A stretch of DNA of 64,000 nucleotides. Origin: an uncultured Carboxylicivirga sp. GTDB lineage: Bacteria > Bacteroidota > Bacteroidia > Bacteroidales > Marinilabiliaceae. A program made the position numbers and the translations under genes. The notes below the pieces were generated by a model. That model was given only the letters and a program-made list of their open reading frames with translations, searched no databases and was not told the origin of the DNA. This document shows, piece after piece, positions 18,125 to 26,822 of the stretch; the first letter of the stretch is position 1; every line of letters begins with the position of its first letter. Location of the stretch: NCBI RefSeq assembly GCF_963668385.1, contig NZ_OY764327.1, forward strand, positions 5,304,501-5,368,500, given 5' to 3'.

Positions 18125-20488
18125 TTACTTTGCCTTAAAAATAATTATTCCAGATTCGAGCACCAGATATCCGTCTTGTTTTTGCTCTGCTCCTTCCATA
18201 GTAACACCTTTTAAAAGAGGGGATTTGCCTTTTATAACAATTGACTCAACCTGCTTATCTGTTATTTTTTTATCACCCATCTCAAAAGGAATCCGAACTT
18301 TACATCCATTTCGAAAATTATCGCAACCATAAGCCGATTTACCTTTAATTATGGTTCCTTCTTTACACGAAGGACAAGTCCAAACAACAGCTTCTTCTTT
18401 TTCAATTTCTATTGTTCCATCCGACTTTAAAATTAGTTTTCCATCCATTTTCTGATCGTCAACTGTAAATCCTTTAATGGTATTGGTTTTCCCTTTTTTT
18501 ATGAGTTGTTCTCCCTGTTTATCTGTTAACTTTTTACCTAAATATTCAAACGGAATGATTGTTTTACAACCATCTTTATAACGCGAGCATCCCCAAGCCG
18601 ACTTACCTTTTAACATGGCTCCTTCTTTACAAACCGGACATGTCAATTCCTTCTTCTCTTTTTTTGTTGCCTGAGATGGCTTATTTTCCACTTTTTCATC
18701 CTCTTCTGCTACCACATCTAATTTCCGAGCACTTCTATCATGCTTTACATGAAACACAATATCAGAAACCATTTGCTTAAGTTCATTCATAAACTCAGCA
18801 GCATCGTACTCTCCTTTTTCAATCTCACGAAGTTTCTTTTCCCACAAACCAGTCAGTTCTGCTGATTTTAACAACTCATTCCGGATAGTATCAATTAATT
18901 GGGTTCCAGTAACAGTTGGATGAAGATTCTTCCTTACTTTAGTTATGTATTTTCGTCGAAATAAAGTCTCTATTATCGCTGCACGCGTTGATGGTCTTCC
19001 AATACCATTCTCTTTCATCGCATCCCTCAATTCCTCATCATCCACTTGTTTACCGGCCGTTTCCATTGCCCTCAATAAGGTAGCTTCGGTATATGGTTTT
19101 GGAGGCTGCGTCTCCTTTTCGAGCAACTCAGGTTCGTGGGGTCCGGATTCGCCAGTTGTAAATTCCGGCATTATTTCAGCATCTTTCTTCTCTCCCTCTT
19201 TATTATCCATAAATACCACACGCCATCCAGGCTCGAGCAACTGCTTTCCGGTAGCCTTAAACTCTACTCCCGCAGCATTACCAATTACAACTGTATTAGA
19301 AATAGTAGCATCTGGATAAAAAGCCGCTATAAAACGACGTGTCACCAATTCATACACCATTTTTTCGTTACGCCCTAATGCATTAGCATATACTCCTGTA
19401 GGAATAATAGCATGGTGATCGGTCACTTTTTTATCATCAAAAACCTTTTTCGATTTCTTTAACTTACTCTTCAAGAGCGATTCGGTCAAATGCTGATGAT
19501 CTTTTAATCCTTTTAAAATATTAGGGACTTTAGGATAGATATCATTACTTAAATAAGTAGTATCAACCCTAGGATAGGTAGTAACCTTCTTTTCGTATAA
19601 CGATTGAATTATTTTTAATGTCTCATCAGCCGAAAATCCAAACTTTTTATTACACTCCACCTGAAGCGATGTTAAATCGAACAAACGAGGAGGAGCTTCT
19701 TTCCCTTTTTTACGGGAAAAATCTTTAATTACAAATTCAGAGTCTTTAATCTTTTCCATAAAAGATTCTCCCTCCTCTTTCTTCATAAAACGCCCCTTGG
19801 TTGCCGAAAACAGTACTTCTTTATATTTCGTCTTCAACTCCCAATATGGTTCAGGCTTAAAATCATCAATTGACTTTTGACGTTCTACTATTAATGCTAA
19901 AGTTGGAGTTTGAACACGCCCAATGGAAAGTACCTGACCTTGCTGACCGTATTTTAACGTATACAAACGGGTAGCATTCATTCCTAAAAGCCAATCTCCA
20001 ATGGCCCGAGAACTACCCGCAGCATATAGATTTAAAAATTCTTCGTTTGAACGTAATTTCTCAAAACCTTCACGAATAGCCTCTTCTGTTAGCGAAGAAA
20101 TCCACAATCGCTTAATCGGACATTTAGCTCCGGCCTTTAATAAAACCCATTGCTGAATTAACTCTCCTTCCTGGCCGGCATCACCACAATTTACAATTTC
20201 AGTTGCTGTTTCAACCAGCTTTTTTATCGTATTAAACTGCTTCTCAATCCCCCTATCTTCGATCAACTTAATTCCAAAGCGCGAAGGAATCATAGGTAGA
20301 GAACCTATAGTCCATCTTTTCCAATGGGGTAAATAATCATGCGGTTCTTTTAAAGTACACAAATGCCCAAAGGTCCAGGTAACCTGATAGTTGTTTCCTT
20401 CATAGTAACCATCACGTTTTGATTTGGCTCCAACAATTTGAGCAATTTCAAATGCTACGCTCGGTTTCTCTGCTACACAAACTATCAT
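18125..20488 (-). CDS. topB: DNA topoisomerase III (type IA)
   Basis: Type IA topoisomerase that passes single DNA strands and resolves recombination or replication intermediates. It is 787 residues. The Toprim domain carries Glu7 (VAEKPSVA) and the acidic cluster Asp103-Glu107-Glu109 (CGDAGQEGE). The catalytic tyrosine is Tyr305 in VTTYPRVDT, and SIGRVQTPTLALIVERQ (188-204) is the family signature. Two C-terminal zinc-ribbon-like repeats of four cysteines each (about 630-690 and 715-770) are extra relative to E. coli TopB and usual in Bacteroidota. Smaller plasmid-type TopB proteins exist, but no conjugation genes are nearby, so this is probably the chromosomal enzyme. It is monocistronic. 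Confidence 0.95.
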   Translation of the reverse strand: MIVCVAEKPSVAFEIAQIVGAKSKRDGYYEGNNYQVTWTFGHLCTLKEPHDYLPHWKRWTIGSLPMIPSRFGIKLIEDRGIEKQFNTIKKLVETATEIVNCGDAGQEGELIQQWVLLKAGAKCPIKRLWISSLTEEAIREGFEKLRSNEEFLNLYAAGSSRAIGDWLLGMNATRLYTLKYGQQGQVLSIGRVQTPTLALIVERQKSIDDFKPEPYWELKTKYKEVLFSATKGRFMKKEEGESFMEKIKDSEFVIKDFSRKKGKEAPPRLFDLTSLQVECNKKFGFSADETLKIIQSLYEKKVTTYPRVDTTYLSNDIYPKVPNILKGLKDHQHLTESLLKSKLKKSKKVFDDKKVTDHHAIIPTGVYANALGRNEKMVYELVTRRFIAAFYPDATISNTVVIGNAAGVEFKATGKQLLEPGWRVVFMDNKEGEKKDAEIMPEFTTGESGPHEPELLEKETQPPKPYTEATLLRAMETAGKQVDDEELRDAMKENGIGRPSTRAAIIETLFRRKYITKVRKNLHPTVTGTQLIDTIRNELLKSAELTGLWEKKLREIEKGEYDAAEFMNELKQMVSDIVFHVKHDRSARKLDVVAEEDEKVENKPSQATKKEKKELTCPVCKEGAMLKGKSAWGCSRYKDGCKTIIPFEYLGKKLTDKQGEQLIKKGKTNTIKGFTVDDQKMDGKLILKSDGTIEIEKEEAVVWTCPSCKEGTIIKGKSAYGCDNFRNGCKVRIPFEMGDKKITDKQVESIVIKGKSPLLKGVTMEGAEQKQDGYLVLESGIIIFKAK

Positions 20489-20733
20489 TTAAACTGTAAA
20501 TATATAAGTTAAGTAATGTTATTTGTCTTAAATAATTTAAGCGGATAGCGAAGATAACATTTCCTGTTTTAAAATCGAAGACGATTATACAATGAGTTTT
20601 TAACACCCTATTTAAAACACTCAAATATTGCTATCTACACTGTGCAGAAATGCACGATACAGCTGATGCGTAAAAAAGACATTAATTATTTAAGTATTAT
20701 TTGCAAAAACTATTGCCGTATCAAAATTGTTTT
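20489..20733. other. Intergenic region between divergent topB and cold-shock genes
   Basis: About 245 bases before the cold-shock promoter box, holding the topB promoter side. A plus-strand frame from about 20642 runs into the cold-shock gene but has no coding character. No gene was recognised here. Confidence 0.4.
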
Positions 20734-20741
20734 TAAATTTG
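20734..20741 (+). promoter_or_regulatory. Probable cold-shock gene promoter (-7 box TAAATTTG)
   Basis: TAAATTTG matches the Bacteroidota -7 consensus TAnnTTTG exactly. A TTG at 20713-20715 is at a suitable -33 distance. It is 66 bases upstream of the cold-shock start, leaving an approximately 58-nt 5' leader. Confidence 0.5.
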
Positions 20742-20764
20742 TTATAATTACATTTTTTAGTTGT

Positions 20765-20791
20765 GAGATCGTAAAAAAGCATCTCGATCTC
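20765..20791 (+). promoter_or_regulatory. Leader hairpin in front of the cold-shock gene
   Basis: Perfect 7-bp stem GAGATCG/CGATCTC with a 13-nt loop, ending 15 bases before the start codon. A structured leader that changes with temperature is known for cold-shock mRNAs in other bacteria; the role here is inferred from position only. Confidence 0.45.
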
Positions 20792-20806
20792 AATAAATTT
20801 TTTTTT

Positions 20807-20998
20807 ATGAATAAAGGTATTGTTAAGTTCTTTAATGAGTCAAAAGGTTATGGATTTATTAAAGATTCAGAATCAAACAAAGAGTACTTTGTACACGTTA
20901 CAGGTTTAATTGACGAAGTTAAAGAAAACGATGAAGTTGAATACGAACTTCAAGAAGGCCGCAAAGGATTGAACGCAGTAAATGTTAAATTAGCATAG
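20807..20998 (+). CDS. Cold-shock protein (CspA family)
   Basis: 63-residue single OB-fold protein that binds single-stranded nucleic acid and acts as an RNA chaperone. RNP-1 (KGYGFI, residues about 13-18) and RNP-2 (EYFVHVTGL, where the usual FVH is intact) are present. I chose the ATG at 20807 because the family starts with M-x-x-G-x-V-K-F-F; the open frame upstream of it does not look coding. A -7 box, a leader hairpin and a downstream terminator make it a compact single-gene unit. It is slightly shorter than E. coli CspA and lacks some of the surface aromatic residues. Confidence 0.95.
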   Translation: MNKGIVKFFNESKGYGFIKDSESNKEYFVHVTGLIDEVKENDEVEYELQEGRKGLNAVNVKLA

Positions 20999-21022
20999 AT
21001 TTATCATTTTAGAGAATGCATT

Positions 21023-21057
21023 AAAAGCTGTTTCAGGAGAAGCAGCTTTTTTTATTA
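21023..21057 (+). terminator. Intrinsic terminator after the cold-shock gene
   Basis: AAAAGCTG/CAGCTTTT stem, with an inner TTC/GAA pair, followed by a T run. Confidence 0.85.
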
Positions 21058-21127
21058 TTATGAAATGAACTTTGCATACAAATAAAATGCACATTTGAAT
21101 TCATTTATCAATACTTAAAACAAGCTC

Positions 21128-22429
21128 ATGACACAAGAAATACAATTAGCCAACGAATTAATAGAATTTATTCATCAGAGCCCAACAGCTTTTCATGTTA
21201 TTGCTCAGGCAAAAAATCAATTAATAAAAGCCGGCTTCACCGAATTACCTATGGGTGATGCCTGGAAAATTAAAAAAGGTGGTAAATACTTTACTACCAA
21301 AAATGAATCAGCTCTTTTTGCTTTTCAGATAGGGACTGATTCTATTGAAGAAAATGGGTTTAAATTAATTAGTGCTCATAGCGACTCGCCAAGCTTTAAA
21401 ATAAAACCAAATCCTGAGATGCTTGCCGAAGGACATTTCCTTAAACTCAACACCGAAGTTTATGGAGGTCCCATTTTAAGTACTTGGATGGATCGTCCCC
21501 TATCCCTTGCCGGCAGAGTATTAGTAAAAAGTAAGAATCCTTTACACCCCATCTCTAAGCTTATCGACTTCAAAAAACCGCTATTAGTTATACCTAATAT
21601 GGCTATTCATCTTAACCGATCAGTTAACGATGGTGTGGAGCTGAATAAGCAAATTGATATGTTGCCATTAATGGCTTGCGTTAACCAAAACTTTGAGAAA
21701 GACAATTATCTGCTTCGCTTAATAGCAGAAGAGCTCAAAGTTAAACAAGAAGATATTCTTGATTTTGATTTATTTACCTATGAGTTTGAAAAAGGCTGTA
21801 TACTTGGAGCCAACCAAGAATTTATATCATCGGGCAAACTGGATGATTTAGCAATGGTACATGCCGGTTTAAAAGCCATTACTGGTAAAATTAGTAAAAC
21901 TGCCACTCAATTCTTGTGCATTTTCGATAACGAAGAAGTTGGAAGTGTTACCAAACAAGGAGCAGGTTCGCCAGTATTACGAAATATCATAGAACGCATA
22001 TGTGAGAAGTTAGGTAAAAACCAGGAAGATTATCAGCGTACCATTTACAACTCATTCATGATTTCGGCTGATATGGCACATTCAATCCACCCTAACCACC
22101 CCGAGAAGCATGATCCGATCCTGCATCCTACCATAAATGGAGGTCCTGTAATTAAAATCCATGCAAATCAAAAGTACACAACAGATGGAGAAAGTGCTGC
22201 AATATTCAAAGATATTTGCTCAAAAGCAGATGTTCCATATCAAAAATTCACTAACAGATCAGATATGGTTGGAGGCTCAACCCTTGGAAATATTTCTACC
22301 GGTAAACTAGATATAAGAACTGTTGACATTGGCAATCCAATGCTTGCCATGCACTCTGTACGCGAGCTAGCTGGAGTAAAAGATCATCAGTACATTACCA
22401 AAGTATTTGAAACATTTTTTAAAATGTAG
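21128..22429 (+). CDS. apeB: M18-family aminopeptidase (aspartyl aminopeptidase-like)
   Basis: Cytoplasmic zinc aminopeptidase, 433 residues, normal for M18. Predicted metal ligands and catalytic residues are all present: His84 and Asp86 in ISAHSDSPSFKIKP, Asp239 in SGKLDD, the Glu269-Glu270 pair in FDNEEVGS, Asp315 in SADMAHSIHPNH and His409 near the C-terminus. It removes N-terminal residues, usually acidic ones in this family, from peptides. It is followed after 60 bases by a lipoprotein gene without a clear terminator between them, so co-transcription is possible although the functions look unrelated. Confidence 0.93.
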   Translation: MTQEIQLANELIEFIHQSPTAFHVIAQAKNQLIKAGFTELPMGDAWKIKKGGKYFTTKNESALFAFQIGTDSIEENGFKLISAHSDSPSFKIKPNPEMLAEGHFLKLNTEVYGGPILSTWMDRPLSLAGRVLVKSKNPLHPISKLIDFKKPLLVIPNMAIHLNRSVNDGVELNKQIDMLPLMACVNQNFEKDNYLLRLIAEELKVKQEDILDFDLFTYEFEKGCILGANQEFISSGKLDDLAMVHAGLKAITGKISKTATQFLCIFDNEEVGSVTKQGAGSPVLRNIIERICEKLGKNQEDYQRTIYNSFMISADMAHSIHPNHPEKHDPILHPTINGGPVIKIHANQKYTTDGESAAIFKDICSKADVPYQKFTNRSDMVGGSTLGNISTGKLDIRTVDIGNPMLAMHSVRELAGVKDHQYITKVFETFFKM

Positions 22430-22489
22430 ATAACTATTGGTATGGATAAAAATTCAATATAAATAACCTAATAATTTAAAACATAACCT

Positions 22490-23035
22490 ATGAAACAAAG
22501 AAATCTGATCTTCTTTTGCCTATTGCTAAGCATATTATTATCATGTTCTAATTATAAAGTAATAAGTAATTACGATGAAAGTATTGATTTTTCAAAGTAC
22601 AAGCATTATCTAATAATGGAAAGACTTGAATCTGAAAACATTAATAACGACGCTAAAAAATACATTGGCAAACTTATTAAAGATGAATTAACTAGTAGAA
22701 ATTTAAGCGAAAACCTATCACCTGATTTAATCGTAAAATTGATGATTATCTCTGAAGAAAAAGAAGCCACTGCAATCACTCGAACTAATAATTTTTATTG
22801 GGGTAGCGATCAATATCAATACGGATGGGGAATTGGAACCGGAGTAAACAACATAAGCTACAATAACTATCTTGAAGGAACATTAATTATTGACATTATT
22901 GATAAAGAAAAAAAGTTATTAGTTTGGGAAGGCATAGCTAATGGCGTTTTTAAAAATGATGCACAAAAAAATGAAGCTAAAATTCGTAAAGTAATAGCAG
23001 AACTTTTCAGTGCGTATCCTGTAAAAAAACAATAA
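22490..23035 (+). CDS. DUF4136-like lipoprotein
   Basis: 181-residue lipoprotein: signal ending ILLSC (Cys19). The body begins with a DESIDFSKYKHYLIME segment and ends with a RKVIAELFSAYPVKK helix, the layout of the DUF4136 family (Y-x-T-F-x-F... start and a ...F-P end). The central region is aromatic-rich (NNFYWGSDQYQYGWGIGTG). These proteins are outer-membrane or periplasmic, of unknown function. A strong terminator follows. Confidence 0.8.
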   Translation: MKQRNLIFFCLLLSILLSCSNYKVISNYDESIDFSKYKHYLIMERLESENINNDAKKYIGKLIKDELTSRNLSENLSPDLIVKLMIISEEKEATAITRTNNFYWGSDQYQYGWGIGTGVNNISYNNYLEGTLIIDIIDKEKKLLVWEGIANGVFKNDAQKNEAKIRKVIAELFSAYPVKKQ

Positions 23036-23058
23036 TAATAGTATTATAATAATTTATT

Positions 23059-23082
23059 AGCCGACTTATGTCGGCTTTTTTT
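23059..23082 (+). terminator. Intrinsic terminator
   Basis: AGCCGAC-ttat-GTCGGCT followed by seven T, closing the aminopeptidase/lipoprotein transcript. Confidence 0.9.
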
Positions 23083-23205
23083 AAATACACTACCACCTCA
23101 TATACTGACTATTAACTCCAATTCGAAAAGAAAAATTAAAATTAAATTCAATTTTATGTGTTACGATTTGGTCTTTTTGCAATTAACCTATGTTAACAAG
23201 CTTTA

Positions 23206-23221
23206 TTAGGCGTGCACCTAA
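23206..23221. promoter_or_regulatory. Palindrome just upstream of the LytTR gene
   Basis: TTAGG-CGTGCA-CCTAA ends 10 bases before the start codon. A second small repeat, TTAAC-4 nt-GTTAA, lies near 23183-23196. Either could be an autoregulatory site for the LytTR protein or a translation-blocking hairpin. Confidence 0.35.
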
Positions 23222-23231
23222 CATGTAAATT

Positions 23232-23567
23232 ATGTCTTCAGAGTACATTGTATTAGAATGTGACTTAAAAGTCCTTAAACTTGCAATTGATGATATCTAT
23301 TATATTATTCATCAAAGTGGTATAACCACGTTCGTACTCAAAGAAACGGAGAAGATATGCCATAAAAGTCTGGTAGAATTAGAAAGCCTACTACCATCCA
23401 ACTTCATCAGAATTAACCGAAACTACATTGTCAACCACCTATCAATCACAGAGATTAACAAGAAAGATCGACAAATAACATTGGTTAATAAAGAACGCTT
23501 AACAGTCTCGCATCGAAATATAAAATCCATTACCGAAGCTATAAAAACAATGGCCATCAACGCTTAG
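23232..23567 (+). CDS. Stand-alone LytTR DNA-binding protein
   Basis: 111-residue protein consisting essentially of one LytTR domain: IDDIYYIIHQSG (strand 1), KSLVELESLLPSNFIRINRNYIVN (the family's L...L....F.R.(H/N)RS..VN pattern) and LTVSHRNIKSI at the end. Normally this domain follows a receiver or a membrane sensor; here neither is present, as in the small LytTR regulators that pair with a membrane inhibitor in some bacteria. No such partner gene is adjacent. It is probably an autoregulated transcription factor. The palindrome next to its start supports that. Confidence 0.85.
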   Translation: MSSEYIVLECDLKVLKLAIDDIYYIIHQSGITTFVLKETEKICHKSLVELESLLPSNFIRINRNYIVNHLSITEINKKDRQITLVNKERLTVSHRNIKSITEAIKTMAINA

Positions 23568-23815
23568 TTGATTAGGTTTAACACTCACGCCTCTATTTTT
23601 TACGTTCACGATTTTTTTGAAAAAAAAACCTATTTTTATATATTATAATATATATTTTAGCAATCAAATGTTAGGTTTTTACGTTATGTAATTGACAACA
23701 TTTAGTCATTATCCCAACAACCGTCTGTATCCCTTACAATAACTTCACTCCATAGCAGGCGGTTGTTTTTTTCTATAAAAAATGTTAGAGGCAGTAACTA
23801 CTATAGTAGATTAAA
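23568..23815 (+). other. Intergenic region with AT-rich tract and long-loop terminator hairpin
   Basis: A very AT-rich stretch (about 23625-23660) is followed, at 23716-23773, by a stem AACAACCG.CTG/CAG.CGGTTGTT (one mismatch, 28-nt loop) and a T run. The terminator is 150 bases past the LytTR stop, so the segment could be a 3' UTR or a small separate RNA. No coding frame was recognised. Confidence 0.45.
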
Positions 23816-23863
23816 TTGAAAGTTGTTACTTTTAGCCTATTCAACAAAATTAAAACCTCAACT

Positions 23864-26080
23864 ATGTCGAACAAGCAAGGTTTTGGAACAGCGCCTGTTT
23901 TTTTTACAGCCATATCTACCATATTAGGAGCCATACTGTTTCTTCGTTTTGGTTATGCCGTAGGCACTACCGGATTATTTGGTGGTATTCTTATTATTAT
24001 ACTTGGCCATTTAATTACCATACCTACAGCACTTGCCATAAGCGAAATTGCAACCAACCAAAGAGTAGAAGGAGGTGGCGAGTATTTTATTATTTCACGA
24101 TCATTTGGTTTAAATATTGGCGCAACTATTGGAATGGCGTTATTTATGTCGCAGGCCATCAGTGTTGCATTTTATGTTATTGCATTTACCGAAACATTTG
24201 AACCACTCTTTGAATGGTGGAGTCAAAATTTTGGATGGGAACTACCACGTCAGGCAATTAGCTTACCTGTTATGACATTATTAGCCTTGCTAATACTTAA
24301 AAAAGGAGCTAATATGGGCGTGAAAGCCTTATATATAGTTGTTGTGTTACTGGCTATATCATTGGTAGCCTTCTTTATTGGCTCTCCGTCGGAAACCGAA
24401 GCAGCATCAATTGGCACTCAAAATATCGGTTTCTTTAACCAAAAAGATTTCTTCAGTGTTTTTGCTATTTGCTTTCCGGCATTTACAGGAATGACGGCAG
24501 GTGTTGGATTGAGTGGCGATTTAAAAAATCCTGGAAAAAGTATACCAAAAGGAACTATGATTGCCACCATATTAGGTATGCTATTTTACCTTGCAATAGT
24601 ATATAAGCTGGCTATTTCGGCACCACAAGAAGACCTACTAAATTATCAATTGGTAATGAAAAACATTGCTGTGGGTGGGGTTATTCTAATTCCATTAGGT
24701 TTAGCTGCATCCACATTATCATCAGCTTTGGGATCGATACTTGTGGCACCACGAACTTTGCAAGCATTAGCGGGAGACCGCTCCTTCCCAACGGCCAAAG
24801 TCAATGTATTTTTAGCCAAAGGGAAAGGGGCATCTCGAGAGCCAGTGAATGCTTCGATTGTGGCCATTGCCATTGCTTTTATTTTTGTAGCTATGGGTAA
24901 TGTTGATTTCGTTGCCGAAATCATATCGATGTTTTTCATGATTACTTATGGTTCGTTGTGTTTAATTTCCTTTCTTAACCACTTTGGCTCAGCCCCATCC
25001 TACCGTCCTCGTTTCCGCTCGAAATGGTACATTAGTCTTGCAGGATTCCTTTTATCAGTTTGGATGATGTTTCAGATTAATGCTTTGTACACCATTGTTG
25101 CCTACATCTTTATTACCTTATTGTATTTATACATCAATAGCTATCATAAAAACCGTAAAGGATTTGAAGCCATCTTTAAAGAAGCTATCTTTCAGGTAAA
25201 CCGAAAGCTTCAGGTGTATATGCAACGTAATAAAGGTAAAAATGAGAAAGATGAATGGCGTCCTGCGGCCTTGTGTATTTCTTCCCATTCTTTTGAGCGT
25301 GATAAAATCTTCAGGCTGATGAACTGGATTTCGTATAAGCATGGCTTTGGTACTTACTTCCATTACATCGAAGGCTATTTTTCGCGAAAAAGCTTTACCG
25401 AAGCTAAAGATGAATTAAATAGACTGATAAGTATCCAGAATGATGATGATAATTCGGTTTACATCGACACTATGATTTCGCCGTCTTATACCACAGCCAT
25501 TGCACAAGCCATTCAATCGCCTAGTATCTCGGGTATGGAAAATAACATGGTAGTGTTTGAATACGACAAGCAACACCCAGAAGAACTATCGCGAATAATT
25601 GAGAACATTAATCTTACACGTGCCGGAGCTTATGATGTTTGTGTATTTGCTCAATCGAATAAAACCATTAAATATCGCAACGGCATTCATGTTTGGATTC
25701 GCCCAACTGATCATACCAATGCCAACCTGATGATTTTATTAGGATACATTATTCTTTCGCATCCCGACTGGAAAAAAGGACATATCAAAATTCACAGTAT
25801 GTGCTCTAAAGAGCGAATGGAAGAAACTCGTCAGGAATTACAGGAATTAGTCCAGGACGGACGTTTACCCATTACATTATCAAACATTGAAATTTTACCT
25901 GTTGAAGAAAACATTGCGGTTAAATCACTCATCAATAAACATTCGGCCGACGCCGGTTTAACCATTGTTGGTTTTAGAGAAGAACAGCTAAAACATACAC
26001 AAAGCGAAGTTTTTGAAGGCTACGACGAGTTAGGAGATATCCTGTTTGTTAATTCACAGGAAGAAAAAATTATTTCATAA
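23864..26080 (+). CDS. APC-superfamily transporter, SLC12 (cation-chloride cotransporter)-like
   Basis: Inner-membrane secondary transporter of 738 residues starting at the ATG at 23864, which gives MSNKQGFGTAPVFFTAIST; the open frame extends 16 codons further upstream from a TTG, less likely. Residues about 10-420 contain some 12 membrane helices, with SLC12-type sequence at TM1 (TILGAILFLRFGYAVG) and an ARNTTTI-like TM6 region (ICFPAFTGMTAGVGLSGDLKNPGKSIPKGT). A cytoplasmic C-terminal domain of about 300 residues follows, as in eukaryotic Na-K-Cl cotransporters (LMILLGYIILSHPDWKKGHIKIH). It probably moves K+/Na+/Cl- or amino acids; the ion is not decidable here. The next gene begins 17 bases after its stop. 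Confidence 0.88.
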   Translation: MSNKQGFGTAPVFFTAISTILGAILFLRFGYAVGTTGLFGGILIIILGHLITIPTALAISEIATNQRVEGGGEYFIISRSFGLNIGATIGMALFMSQAISVAFYVIAFTETFEPLFEWWSQNFGWELPRQAISLPVMTLLALLILKKGANMGVKALYIVVVLLAISLVAFFIGSPSETEAASIGTQNIGFFNQKDFFSVFAICFPAFTGMTAGVGLSGDLKNPGKSIPKGTMIATILGMLFYLAIVYKLAISAPQEDLLNYQLVMKNIAVGGVILIPLGLAASTLSSALGSILVAPRTLQALAGDRSFPTAKVNVFLAKGKGASREPVNASIVAIAIAFIFVAMGNVDFVAEIISMFFMITYGSLCLISFLNHFGSAPSYRPRFRSKWYISLAGFLLSVWMMFQINALYTIVAYIFITLLYLYINSYHKNRKGFEAIFKEAIFQVNRKLQVYMQRNKGKNEKDEWRPAALCISSHSFERDKIFRLMNWISYKHGFGTYFHYIEGYFSRKSFTEAKDELNRLISIQNDDDNSVYIDTMISPSYTTAIAQAIQSPSISGMENNMVVFEYDKQHPEELSRIIENINLTRAGAYDVCVFAQSNKTIKYRNGIHVWIRPTDHTNANLMILLGYIILSHPDWKKGHIKIHSMCSKERMEETRQELQELVQDGRLPITLSNIEILPVEENIAVKSLINKHSADAGLTIVGFREEQLKHTQSEVFEGYDELGDILFVNSQEEKIIS

Positions 26081-26097
26081 TCAAGAGAAAATTTAAG

Positions 26098-26799
26098 ATG
26101 GACGAAAATCAAATGTCAGAACACGATAAGATATTTTTTAACGATGGTTTAAATCTGGTAAAGGGTGCCTTAAACGAAAATTCTGATAAAAGATCAATTC
26201 TACACACTACCCGTCAGGCACAAGATGCAATTGACGGATTAATTGACGCTTTAAGTAACGAAGCCACCCGACAAAACATGCCGGTTGACTGCAAAAAAGG
26301 ATGTAATTGGTGCTGTCATCAGCCTGTATTTGCAACATCGCACGAGATGATGTTTGTTTGGGAATTTATCAAACTAAATTTCAAAGAAGAAGATCGAAAA
26401 ATAATATTACAAAAAGCCTTTAACAACTATCAAAAACGAGGCCGAATGGATGAAAAGGAGCTATTGCAATCAAAATTACCTTGTCCGTTGTTGTTAAATG
26501 GATCTTGTAGTGTTTATCCTGCACGTCCTATTGCCTGTCGTATTTATCTTTCGATGTCGGCCCAAAGTTGTAAAACGGCTTTTGATGCACCAAAGGATGA
26601 AAGCATCTATCCGCAGCTATTTGATTTTCCATTGCAAGCCGGGAGAATGGTAAATGAAGGTATCAATAAAGGACTACAGGATAAAGGCATTAAAAACCGG
26701 GAAATACTGATGGAAGAAGGGTTATTGCTTGCTTATAACAACGGCAATCCGGTAAGCGATACTATTAATGAGATGCCTTTATTTGTTGACCCCGATTAA
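26098..26799 (+). CDS. YkgJ-family cysteine-cluster protein
   Basis: 233-residue cytoplasmic protein with the zinc/iron-binding CxxxCxxCC cluster of the YkgJ (UPF0153) family: DCKKGCNWCCHQPVFA at about residues 62-77, and a second set CPLLLNGSCSVYPARPIACRIY at about 128-149. The N-terminal part is helical. YkgJ proteins are thought to bind Zn or an Fe-S cluster, but their reaction is unknown. It is the middle gene of a three-gene unit between the transporter (17 bases upstream) and a membrane protein (23 bases downstream). Confidence 0.9.
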   Translation: MDENQMSEHDKIFFNDGLNLVKGALNENSDKRSILHTTRQAQDAIDGLIDALSNEATRQNMPVDCKKGCNWCCHQPVFATSHEMMFVWEFIKLNFKEEDRKIILQKAFNNYQKRGRMDEKELLQSKLPCPLLLNGSCSVYPARPIACRIYLSMSAQSCKTAFDAPKDESIYPQLFDFPLQAGRMVNEGINKGLQDKGIKNREILMEEGLLLAYNNGNPVSDTINEMPLFVDPD

Positions 26800-26822
26800 C
26801 CCATTTTTACGAACTTAATTCT

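Noticed and set aside
18125-20488. Topoisomerase III as a marker of a conjugative element
   Set aside because: No mobilisation, integrase or conjugation genes are nearby and Bacteroidota chromosomes commonly carry this enzyme.
20642-20806. N-terminal extension of the cold-shock frame
   Set aside because: The family starts at the ATG at 20807; the upstream part contains a consensus promoter box and leader hairpin and does not read as a cold-shock domain.
23625-23660. AT-rich tract as a replication origin or attachment site
   Set aside because: No DnaA-box cluster, direct-repeat pair or integrase; it is more simply an AT-rich intergenic or promoter segment.
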